A model generated the notes under the pieces. It was not told where the DNA came from and did not search any database. It saw only the letters and a program-made list of their open reading frames with translations. A DNA stretch of 18,719 nucleotides from Gammaproteobacteria bacterium (GTDB lineage: Bacteria; Pseudomonadota; Gammaproteobacteria; UBA6429; Thiohalophilaceae): NCBI GenBank assembly GCA_024639445.1, contig JAHEIJ010000005.1, forward strand, positions 1 through 18,719. Reading direction: 5' to 3'. The position numbers and the translations under genes are program-made. The first letter of the stretch is position 1, and every line of letters starts with the position of its first letter. Below are positions 7,984 to 14,961 of this stretch, piece after piece.

Positions 7984-9384
7984 ATGGCAAAGATTCTGAT
8001 TATTGATGATGATAAAGCCAGTGGGCGTACCCTGGAGTTACACCTGGATGCCCAGGGGCATACGGTGACAACCACGACCAGCATTGATGAAGGCATGCAG
8101 GCCGCCAACGAAGAAGAGCCTGATGTGCTGATATCCGATATTCGTATGCCCGGTCGTTCCGGTCTTGACGGCCTGCCGGAATTTAAAAACCGCTACCCGC
8201 ATTTACGGGTCATCATGATCACCGCCTTCCATGACATGGAAAGTACCATTGATGCCATGCAAAAAGGGGCGGATGACTATATCCATAAACCGATAGACCT
8301 TGATGAACTGGACGCTTCCATCGAGAAACTGCTGAACCTGAATGGCAAGGGTTCGGATTATATTCTTGCCTGCGATCCAACCAAGATGCTGACACCCTTA
8401 ACCATGGTTGGACACAGTCGTGCCATGAAAGAGATATTCAAGACCATCGGTATGGTGGCTACAAGTCCGGCGACGGTATTGATTTCCGGTGAGTCAGGTA
8501 CGGGGAAGGAACTGGTGGCCCGCGCGATTCATCGAAACAGTCTCACACCCGATGGCCCTTTTGTGGTGGTGAACTGTGCCGCGTTGGTGGAAACCCTGCT
8601 TGAATCAGATATGTTCGGCCATGAAAAAGGCGCCTTTACCGGTGCGGTGGCACGCCAGACAGGCAAATTTGCACTCGCGCGAGGTGGCACGATCTTTCTG
8701 GACGAAATCAGTGAGATGTCTCCCACCATACAGGCGAAACTACTGCGGGTGTTGCAATATAAAGAGTTCACGCCGCTGGGAGCAGAAAAAGCACAGGCGA
8801 CCGATGCCCGGATTATTGTTGCGACCAATGTCGACCTTGCAGAACATGTCGCAAGTGGTCAGTTCCGTGAAGATCTCTATTACCGCCTGCAGGTGGTGAA
8901 TATTCATTTACCGCCTTTGCGCGAACGCAAGGAAGATCTTATTAATTTAGTGGAAACCCTGCTGGGGCGGATTAACCATGAGATGCATCGAAATGTCTCT
9001 CACATCGGTAAGGATGTGCTGGAATGTTTTACCCACTATGATTGGCCCGGCAATGTACGTGAACTTGAGAATATACTAATGAAGGCAGTGGCGCTGTCTT
9101 CCGGCGATACCCTTACCCGTGACATGTTACCCGAGGGAATCGGCCACGGGTCATCTTTATTAGCTTCGGAATTATCGGATGCCGAAGATGATATGCCCTC
9201 GGCTAAGAGTCTGGCTGAAGTGGAAAAAGCACATGTCCTTCGGGTACTAAACGAGGTGGACTGGCACAAGGGCAGGGCATGTGAAATTCTGGGCGTATCA
9301 CGTCCACGCTTACGGCGAATTATTCGTGACTATCAGATCGAGGCGCCGCCGGAAATTACCCCCATGAATGATGAAGGGCATTGA
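7984..9384 (+). CDS. NtrC-family sigma54-dependent response regulator
   Basis: This 466-residue protein is a bacterial enhancer-binding protein that activates sigma54 RNA polymerase when phosphorylated, most likely by the kinase encoded just upstream. The receiver domain (1-120) has acidic residues Asp8-Asp10, phospho-acceptor Asp52 (SDIRMPG), Thr80 and Lys102. The AAA+ domain (about 142-370) has Walker A GESGTGKE (169-176), the sigma54-contacting GAFTGA loop (216-221), Walker B GGTIFLDE (234-241), candidate arginine fingers near Arg295-Arg301, and WPGNVREL (354-361). The C-terminus carries a Fis-type helix-turn-helix (about 430-450, RACEILGVSRPRLRRII). All parts needed for sigma54 activation are present. 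Its stop codon lies inside the first of two palindromes that I propose as its binding sites, and a sigma54-type promoter lies about 220 bases downstream, before the multiheme cytochrome gene. Confidence 0.96.
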   Translation: MAKILIIDDDKASGRTLELHLDAQGHTVTTTTSIDEGMQAANEEEPDVLISDIRMPGRSGLDGLPEFKNRYPHLRVIMITAFHDMESTIDAMQKGADDYIHKPIDLDELDASIEKLLNLNGKGSDYILACDPTKMLTPLTMVGHSRAMKEIFKTIGMVATSPATVLISGESGTGKELVARAIHRNSLTPDGPFVVVNCAALVETLLESDMFGHEKGAFTGAVARQTGKFALARGGTIFLDEISEMSPTIQAKLLRVLQYKEFTPLGAEKAQATDARIIVATNVDLAEHVASGQFREDLYYRLQVVNIHLPPLRERKEDLINLVETLLGRINHEMHRNVSHIGKDVLECFTHYDWPGNVRELENILMKAVALSSGDTLTRDMLPEGIGHGSSLLASELSDAEDDMPSAKSLAEVEKAHVLRVLNEVDWHKGRACEILGVSRPRLRRIIRDYQIEAPPEITPMNDEGH

Positions 9385-9397
9385 ACAAATCGTTCAA
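9381..9397. promoter_or_regulatory. Upstream activator site 1 (putative), palindrome
   Basis: A perfect inverted repeat TTGAAC-N5-GTTCAA overlaps the stop codon of the response regulator gene. The same pattern recurs exactly 30 bp downstream, about three helical turns, so two dimers would sit on the same DNA face. Its centre lies about 226 bp upstream of the -12 element of the sigma54-type promoter, within the usual range for enhancer-binding protein sites. Binding by the regulator encoded just upstream is inferred from position and symmetry. Confidence 0.65.
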
Positions 9398-9410
9398 TTT
9401 AACCCCGAGT

Positions 9411-9427
9411 TTGAAAATATCGTTCAA
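9411..9427. promoter_or_regulatory. Upstream activator site 2 (putative), palindrome
   Basis: A second inverted repeat, TTGAAA-N5-GTTCAA, has one arm mismatch. It shares the block ATCGTTCAA with site 1 and is spaced 30 bp from it centre to centre. Its centre is about 196 bp upstream of the -12 element at 9614-9615. Tandem dyads at this distance are typical for NtrC-type activators that oligomerise on DNA and loop to a sigma54 promoter. No third good copy was seen in this intergenic region. Confidence 0.65.
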
Positions 9428-9600
9428 GTCATACACCATAATCCGAAACTCACTACCAGCCAATAATCCCCAACGGCCTTTGTTGATTTCTCTTCGTACT
9501 ACTCCTATAGTTATTAAGGCCCTGAATTAAAAGAAGTATTATCCGGGTATTTTTGTTTCAAACCACCTTGCACCCAATATAAAAACCCAGTGTGGACCTC

Positions 9601-9616
9601 TGGAACAGATGGTGCT
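9601..9616 (+). promoter_or_regulatory. Sigma54 (-24/-12) promoter for the multiheme cytochrome gene
   Basis: TGGAACAGATGGTGCT fits the sigma54 consensus TGGCACG-N4-TTGCW, with GG at -25/-24 and GC at -13/-12 in the exact spacing. Only three consensus positions differ: C to A, G to A and T to G. Transcription would start near 9627, leaving a leader of about 48 bases before the ATG at 9675. The site sits downstream of a gene for a sigma54 activator and of a pair of palindromes. It also overlaps the alternative upstream ATG at 9609, which argues against that ATG as the start of the cytochrome. Confidence 0.8.
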
Positions 9617-9674
9617 TAATTATTATAAGAATTTTCATCGTGTGTACCTTTACGGTGCGCAAAAGGGGAAGAAA

Positions 9675-12053
9675 ATGAAACGTCTAACGTTACTCGCACT
9701 CACTCTACTGTGGGCTGTTTCCGGAACTGCTTATGCCAAGGCGACAGGTTGCCTGAGTTGTCATGAAGGGATTGAAGATATTCGTGATAAAAACAGCGCC
9801 ATGTTGCTGTCGATCAAGGCACTGGGTTCCCAGCACGGTGACCCCGAAGGTTGCGTGATTTGTCACGGGGGTAATCCCAAGGCGACCACCAAGGAAGCCG
9901 CACACAAGGGCAGTCCCCAGTCCCTGATTGCCGCCAAGGGGGCGCAGACGTTTTATCGCGATCCCGGCAGTATCTGGATTAACAAGTTCACCTGTAGTCA
10001 GGCCGGTTGCCACCAGAGTTACAGTGAACGCCTGGAAAAAGCCCTGATGAATACCGAGGCCGGCAAGATCCAGGGTAACCTGCATACCTGGGGTATCCCG
10101 GAAGTGCAGAATTATAAAGTGCCCTGGGGTAACTACGACGTCAAAGACGAGGATGGGACGGTCCCCAACATTGGTACCCAGGCTTATAAGGATTATATGC
10201 AGGCCATGATCAAGGCCCATCCCGATCAATTCCCGACGGAAATGAAAAAGGTGCCACAGCCTTCCGTCAAGGAAATCGAAAAGGATCCGAAACTGGCCGG
10301 CTTTACTTACCAGCGACAGCAATGTCAGCGTTGCCATGTCGGCGTGCGTGGACGTGAAAAGCGCGGTGACTATCGCGGTATGGGTTGCTCATCCTGTCAC
10401 ATCCCCTACGGTAACGAAGGCTACTACGAAGGTAAGGACCCAACCATTAAAAAGGATCAGCAGGGCCACCTGTTAGTCCATTCCATTCAGGCGACCCGTA
10501 AGACCTCGGTTAAAGCACCCGGTGCAACCTATTCGGGTATTCCGGTCGAAACCTGTAACTCCTGTCATAACCGCGGTAAACGTATCGGGGTGACCTATCA
10601 GGGCTTAATGGAATTCCCCTACGGCAGTCCCTTCAATGAAGAAGGCAAGAAACAGCCGAAACTGCATACCAAGAAGTATTTGTTTATCTCGGATGATCTG
10701 CATCATCAGATCAAGAGTCGACCTGAGAATCCAAAAGGAGGCATGTTGTGTCAGGACTGCCATACCACTATTGATATGCACGGTGATGGCAATTTGCCGG
10801 GAACCACTCTGGCGCAAGTGGAAATCGAGTGCCAGGATTGTCACGGTACACCCGAGAAGTATCCGTGGGAATTGCAATTGGGTGACGGTGAAGAATTCGC
10901 CAAGCCACTCAAGGGGAAAGCCCGCGGTCTGGGTGACGCCACGCTGGATGTGACCGCCATGTTTGCTACCTATTACGACAAGCAGGACGGCTACCTGTTA
11001 ACGGCCCGCGGTAACCCATTCGGTAATGTGGTGAAGAGTGGTGATAAGGTGATTATGCATTCGGCCACCGGCAATGATTTCGAGGTACCGATCCTCAAGA
11101 CCCTGAAACTGACCAAGAAGTGGAAGAGTCAGGATGCCATGGTCGCCATGAGCAATGTGAAGGCCCATGCCGACGGGCTGGAATGCTATGCCTGTCATGC
11201 GTCCTGGGTACCGCAGTGTTATGGCTGTCATGTGAAGATGGACTACAGCAAGGGTAAGGATGGCAAACCACTGCATGATACTGACTGGGTCGCATCCGGC
11301 AACAAGCGTACGCCGGACGGTCAGACCGCCGAATCCACCCTGGGCATCAAGGGTATCCAGAGTCCGGGCAAGGCATTTGAAACCCGTTCTTACCTGCGAT
11401 GGGAAGAACCCGTGCTGGGGATCAATGGTGAAGGTCGTGTCACGCCGTTAATGCCGGGTTGTCAGGTGGTATTCACCGTGATCGATCGCAAGGGGAAAAC
11501 CATCGCACTAAATCAGACCGGCAAGTCACATGACGAAGCGAAAATGCTGGGTCAGAAACGGGTACCGTTGGGTCTCGACATGGCCCCGGTGCAGCCACAC
11601 TCGGCACAACGCAAGGCGCGTACCTGTGAATCCTGCCACGATAACCCGAAAGCGCTGGGGTACGGCATCTCGGGCGGCGTGTTCCAGACCCGCTATGTTG
11701 AAAATGTGGTGGAAGACTTGATTGACCAGAAGACCGGTAAAGTTATTCCTGGCCGTTACAAGATCCAGATCCCGAAGATCGAAGGTATGGATTTTGACTG
11801 GTCAACCATCGTCAACGCCAAGGGCGAACAGGTGCAGACTGTGGGTACCCACTGGCCCTTGTCACGTGCCCTGCCGAAGGAAATGCGGGATGGTATAAAC
11901 CGTACCGGCCTGTGCATGGGCTGTCATCGGGAAATGTCTGATGAACAGTTGTGGGCGGCTGTTGCCAACCCGGGTCGCTTGAATGATCAGCAGCATATTG
12001 ATCTGATGAACAAGATGATCAAGGCCTATGCAAAACAGAAGGGTAACAAGTAA
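9675..12053 (+). CDS. Periplasmic dodecaheme c-type cytochrome, function unknown
   Basis: This protein is predicted to be exported and to carry twelve covalently bound hemes, so it should act in periplasmic electron transfer or as a multiheme reductase/oxidase. I chose the ATG at 9675: it has a strong Shine-Dalgarno (AGGGGA, 5 bases upstream) and gives a standard Sec signal peptide with cleavage after AYA (residue 21). The 792-residue protein has eleven CXXCH motifs, with cysteines starting at residues 26, 60, 217, 238, 294, 359, 386, 504, 515, 651 and 747, plus one CX4CH (CSQAGCH, 107-113). There is no CXXCK, so it is not NrfA-like. I count 17 further histidines in the mature protein, enough for distal ligands. 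No lipobox or later membrane span is visible. A long motif-poor stretch (about 520-650) separates hemes 10 and 11. Substrate and redox partner cannot be deduced. Confidence 0.93.
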   Translation: MKRLTLLALTLLWAVSGTAYAKATGCLSCHEGIEDIRDKNSAMLLSIKALGSQHGDPEGCVICHGGNPKATTKEAAHKGSPQSLIAAKGAQTFYRDPGSIWINKFTCSQAGCHQSYSERLEKALMNTEAGKIQGNLHTWGIPEVQNYKVPWGNYDVKDEDGTVPNIGTQAYKDYMQAMIKAHPDQFPTEMKKVPQPSVKEIEKDPKLAGFTYQRQQCQRCHVGVRGREKRGDYRGMGCSSCHIPYGNEGYYEGKDPTIKKDQQGHLLVHSIQATRKTSVKAPGATYSGIPVETCNSCHNRGKRIGVTYQGLMEFPYGSPFNEEGKKQPKLHTKKYLFISDDLHHQIKSRPENPKGGMLCQDCHTTIDMHGDGNLPGTTLAQVEIECQDCHGTPEKYPWELQLGDGEEFAKPLKGKARGLGDATLDVTAMFATYYDKQDGYLLTARGNPFGNVVKSGDKVIMHSATGNDFEVPILKTLKLTKKWKSQDAMVAMSNVKAHADGLECYACHASWVPQCYGCHVKMDYSKGKDGKPLHDTDWVASGNKRTPDGQTAESTLGIKGIQSPGKAFETRSYLRWEEPVLGINGEGRVTPLMPGCQVVFTVIDRKGKTIALNQTGKSHDEAKMLGQKRVPLGLDMAPVQPHSAQRKARTCESCHDNPKALGYGISGGVFQTRYVENVVEDLIDQKTGKVIPGRYKIQIPKIEGMDFDWSTIVNAKGEQVQTVGTHWPLSRALPKEMRDGINRTGLCMGCHREMSDEQLWAAVANPGRLNDQQHIDLMNKMIKAYAKQKGNK

Positions 12054-12062
12054 ACTAGTTGT

Positions 12063-12848
12063 ATGATAAATGTTAAGCAGTACCGGATAAGGCTTGTCGC
12101 GACTGCGACAAGCCTTTCCTTTTTAATCGCGCCGTTGCAGTTTCTGCAAGCAGCTGATGAACCTGTCGCCCAGGCATCGACGGTGCCGCCATTCTCGGTG
12201 ATCAAGCCCGGTCGGCCCCACGGTGGACAGCATGATCCTCATTCCACGCTAGGACCCGATAAACTGATTGCGGTGGCGTTACAGCATCGCGCCGAAGGGC
12301 GTTATCCCGAAGCACTGGATGTGATGGACCAGGCAATCAGTAAATACCCAAAGAATGCTGATCTATTTACCATCCGTGGTAGCTTGCGCCTGGAACAGAA
12401 ACGCCTGACTGAGGCCTTGCAAGATCTGGAAACTGCCGCCAGCCTCGATCCGGCAAACCCGGCCATCCTGGTAAATCGCGCTCAGGCCTATAAAGGTTTT
12501 GGGCGCAACAAGGATGCCTTGCGGGATTTGAATCGAGCGATTGAACTCAATCCTGATTTCCTGGCGGCTAGATTCAATCGTGGCGCCATGTATCACAGCC
12601 AGGGTGAACTGGAAAAGGCGTTAGTTGACTTTAGCCACTGTATTGCCGTTGATCCGCACCTTGCCGCACCCTACTTCAACCGCGCCTCAACTTATGAGGC
12701 CCTGGGGCAAAATGAAAATGCCATCGCGGACTTCAGGCGTTTTATCGAACTCAACGATAACAAGGAATGGGATAAGACCGCGCAGCAGTTGGTGGACAAA
12801 CTTGAAGCGAGTCACAAGAAGAACAAAAATAAAAACAATTCCGGATAA
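12063..12848 (+). CDS. Exported TPR-repeat protein
   Basis: This 261-residue protein has an N-terminal signal peptide (hydrophobic stretch about 11-28, cleavage likely after LQA at residue 30). A proline/histidine-rich linker (HGGQHDPH near residue 53) is followed by about five tetratricopeptide repeats (about residues 68-237) and a lysine/asparagine-rich tail. TPR proteins act as protein-protein scaffolds; here the partner is probably the multiheme cytochrome encoded 9 bases upstream, as an assembly or docking factor. That role is inferred from context only. The ATG at 12063 lacks a convincing Shine-Dalgarno, but the signal peptide that follows supports this start. A terminator-like hairpin lies in the signal-peptide codons (12089-12124), which is unusual. 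The next gene starts 5 bases after its stop. Confidence 0.85.
   Translation: MINVKQYRIRLVATATSLSFLIAPLQFLQAADEPVAQASTVPPFSVIKPGRPHGGQHDPHSTLGPDKLIAVALQHRAEGRYPEALDVMDQAISKYPKNADLFTIRGSLRLEQKRLTEALQDLETAASLDPANPAILVNRAQAYKGFGRNKDALRDLNRAIELNPDFLAARFNRGAMYHSQGELEKALVDFSHCIAVDPHLAAPYFNRASTYEALGQNENAIADFRRFIELNDNKEWDKTAQQLVDKLEASHKKNKNKNNSG
12089..12124 (+). terminator. Intrinsic terminator-like hairpin within the TPR gene leader codons
   Basis: A 12-bp perfect stem (left arm 12089-12100, with GGCTTGTCGC; right arm 12105-12116) encloses the loop GACT and is followed by a T-rich tail (TCCTTTTT). It has every property of a Rho-independent terminator placed 35 bases after the cytochrome stop. It nevertheless lies inside the signal-peptide coding part of the TPR gene. 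It may end part of the transcripts, so that the cytochrome is made in excess of the downstream proteins, or be relieved by ribosomes translating the TPR leader. Confidence 0.75.
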
Positions 12849-12853
12849 GACGT

Positions 12854-13450
12854 ATGACTTTTAAACTCAAGTGTGTACATGCGTGGTGGCTGTGTTGTCT
12901 GATATTGATGGTTGCGGTTGGTTGCAACAATAAAACCTTATCAAAACCGTTCCAGCAAAGACTAAGCGAAGCTGGACTGACTTTTACCGCGCCGCAAGGC
13001 TTCAATCCAATGCCGCCGGTGGCGAACCCGCTACTTCCTTATGAGCATGCAATTCGCAGTCAGGACGGCAAACTGGAAACACGTTATGCCATACGACCGC
13101 TTAGTCGAGTAACAATCGACTATAGCGATCCACACAATTCAGCACCTGAACCCAATCACCTGTTTAATATGTTATTTGCCTCTCTGGTGGAACAGTTGTC
13201 CCGGGGCGGTGATACGCCGCGGCGCGAATATACCGGCGAGCAGGCGAAAGAACTGTTCAACGCCGATTGGGCCGCTGCCGCGGTATTTGATGTCAGCCAG
13301 CAATTATCACTGGACTATTCACAGGGGTTGTTAGTAGCAATCCACAAGAATGATCAGGCTGATGCCTATATGGTTTATCTCTTTAATAGTTACCCCGAAG
13401 TTAAACAACGCATTCATGCAACCTTGCCCTCATTGAGATTTAATAATTAA
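12854..13450 (+). CDS. Putative small lipoprotein, unknown function
   Basis: I do not recognise a family for this 198-residue protein. Its N-terminus has lysines, a hydrophobic core (about 10-22) and VAVGC ending at Cys24, a slightly atypical lipobox. It could therefore be a lipoprotein anchored to a membrane, or simply secreted. The rest is a soluble mixed alpha/beta sequence with no heme motif and no obvious metal site. An aromatic-rich C-terminal half includes AYMVYLFNSY near residue 171. The gene starts 5 bases after the TPR gene stop, so the two are almost certainly co-transcribed. With the cytochrome they form a cytochrome-TPR-lipoprotein set. A role in supporting the cytochrome or its localisation is inferred from this position alone. 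Confidence 0.72.
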   Translation: MTFKLKCVHAWWLCCLILMVAVGCNNKTLSKPFQQRLSEAGLTFTAPQGFNPMPPVANPLLPYEHAIRSQDGKLETRYAIRPLSRVTIDYSDPHNSAPEPNHLFNMLFASLVEQLSRGGDTPRREYTGEQAKELFNADWAAAAVFDVSQQLSLDYSQGLLVAIHKNDQADAYMVYLFNSYPEVKQRIHATLPSLRFNN

Positions 13451-13641
13451 GTTCCTGAGTAGTGCGAAATTCCAGTTCGCATGGCTATATATTAAGTAAT
13501 ACCTGAATCAATATTACGGGGCTCGTAAAATCAATGATAATTGTTATAGATCATGTCATTTGCCTGATTATGAGCTAAGGTGGTGAGATATATTTACTAT
13601 TCGTTTCTATCATCCTGGTAATAGCGTAATACCCTGTAACA
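13451..13641. other. Intergenic region between the lipoprotein and GGDEF genes
   Basis: This AT-rich region holds no gene. A short hairpin (TGCGAA at 13463-13468, 7-base loop, TTCGCA at 13476-13481) lies just after the lipoprotein stop. It has no T-tract, so it is at best a weak transcription end or an RNA 3'-end stem. The promoter of the GGDEF gene must lie here, but I see no convincing -35/-10 or -24/-12 pair, and no clear Shine-Dalgarno before the ATG at 13642. Confidence 0.4.
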
Positions 13642-14958
13642 ATGCCCCTGACTCCCGTAAAACCCGGCCGGATTAAAGTCTTTTTTTCTTCCCTCAGGCG
13701 ACAAATCCTGATTGGTGTGTTCAGCCTGTTGTTCCCTCTCGTGACTCTGGCTGGGGCCGGCTACTACATCTACCTCAATACAGTTACTTCATTTGATTCC
13801 GTGATGGATGATGTATTCCTTTATGGCCTTCCCGTTGGCGAGGTGCGGGAATTGTTGTATCAGGTATCCTTGCCGGTCACTAATCATTTAATCAGCAGCA
13901 ATGCTGAAGAAAGAGATAAATACCTCCGTCTCAAGGACCAGATTAATCAGATGTTGCGGGAGATGGTCGAAACAAAGTCTGATGATATTGGCCTGGTGAA
14001 TAAGGAAATCATCAAGCAGGCATATATTGAATGGCAGGCAGCGACTGTTAATGCTGACAACCTGGTGTTATTGCGGGACCAGATTAATGAAGAAGAAGCA
14101 GTACGCTTATTTAACCAGTTTGATCAACGACTCGGTGTGGCTATCGTAGAAGTCATGCTTTATCACCAGAACATTAATCAGGCAATAGTGAATAAACGCG
14201 ACAGTGTTGATAAACATCTGAATAATGTCAGCTATATCAGTATCGTCATTATGGTCATGGCATTTTTATTGTCCGCCACTATCATCATCTTTTTTATCAG
14301 AAATGTCGTTATTCCATTACAGGTGATCGAAAAGGGAGCGATGCAATTTGGCCATGGAGATTTCAGTCACCGGATTGAGATTGAATCGAACAACGAACTG
14401 GGTAAACTGGCAGTTACATTTAACAGTATGGCAGATAAGCTGGAGGAGATCGCAACCCGTGATGGTCTGACGAACCTGTTAAACAAAAAAGCGATCCTAC
14501 AAATTCTGGATTCAGAGTTGGTGCGTGCAACACGTAATGAATCCACCCTGGGCCTGATGATGCTGGACCTGGATTATTTCAAGAGAATCAATGATACCTA
14601 TGGCCATCAGGTTGGTGATGCCGTGTTGGTGACTGCTACTGAACTAATCGAAAAATATGTCCGCGGCATAGACTATGTTGGTCGTTATGGTGGAGAAGAG
14701 ATAGTGATTGTTCTACCTGATACCTCAGAAACGGAGTCGGTGGAAATTGCCGAGCGTATCCGGCGCAGCCTGGCCAGTACCCCACTTGCGGTGAGTGAGA
14801 CAAAATTTGTACATGTCACGGTGAGTATCGGCATCGCTATGTTCCCGACAGATGGTGTTGATGAAGACGTTTTACTGAGCAATGCCGATCAGGCGATGTA
14901 CCATGCCAAAGGGGAGGGGCGTAACCGGGTAGTAAGATACCGTGATCTGACAGAGTAA
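13642..14958 (+). CDS. Membrane HAMP-GGDEF diguanylate cyclase
   Basis: This 438-residue protein should make the second messenger c-di-GMP from two GTP. It has a transmembrane helix (about 22-45), a helical periplasmic sensor of about 150 residues (four-helix-bundle-like), a second transmembrane helix (about 197-219), a HAMP linker (about 219-270) and a GGDEF domain (about 272-435). The active-site loop reads RYGGEEIVIVL, so the signature is GGEEI (350-354) instead of GG(D/E)EF. The metal and substrate residues nearby (DLDYFKRIND from 309) are intact. An inhibitory RxxD site (RGID, 341-344) stands at the standard distance. Enzyme activity is therefore likely, with the Phe-to-Ile change as the doubtful point. 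It converges on a GGDEF-EAL gene whose stop is 3 bp away. Confidence 0.9.
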   Translation: MPLTPVKPGRIKVFFSSLRRQILIGVFSLLFPLVTLAGAGYYIYLNTVTSFDSVMDDVFLYGLPVGEVRELLYQVSLPVTNHLISSNAEERDKYLRLKDQINQMLREMVETKSDDIGLVNKEIIKQAYIEWQAATVNADNLVLLRDQINEEEAVRLFNQFDQRLGVAIVEVMLYHQNINQAIVNKRDSVDKHLNNVSYISIVIMVMAFLLSATIIIFFIRNVVIPLQVIEKGAMQFGHGDFSHRIEIESNNELGKLAVTFNSMADKLEEIATRDGLTNLLNKKAILQILDSELVRATRNESTLGLMMLDLDYFKRINDTYGHQVGDAVLVTATELIEKYVRGIDYVGRYGGEEIVIVLPDTSETESVEIAERIRRSLASTPLAVSETKFVHVTVSIGIAMFPTDGVDEDVLLSNADQAMYHAKGEGRNRVVRYRDLTE

Positions 14959-14961
14959 GGA

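Noticed and set aside
9476..9495. IHF-like site (TTGAT core) between the activator sites and the sigma54 promoter
   Set aside because: Only the TTGAT core matches; the rest of the IHF consensus does not. DNA bending by IHF remains possible but is not supported.
9475..9521. GGCCTT ... AAGGCC inverted repeat as terminator of the regulator gene
   Set aside because: The arms are only 6 bp with a 35-base loop and no T-tract.
9609..9674. Upstream in-frame ATG at 9609 as start of the cytochrome
   Set aside because: It overlaps the -24/-12 promoter, would bury the signal peptide behind 22 residues, and has no ribosome site; the ATG at 9675 has a strong one.
9705..10337. Minus-strand open frame of 210 codons opposite the cytochrome
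   Set aside because: It is antisense to several heme motifs of a clear gene and has no supporting start signal or homology that I recognise.
13541..13554. Degenerate FNR-like box TTGTT-N4-ATCAT upstream of the GGDEF gene
   Set aside because: It has one mismatch in each arm and no -10 element at the proper distance.
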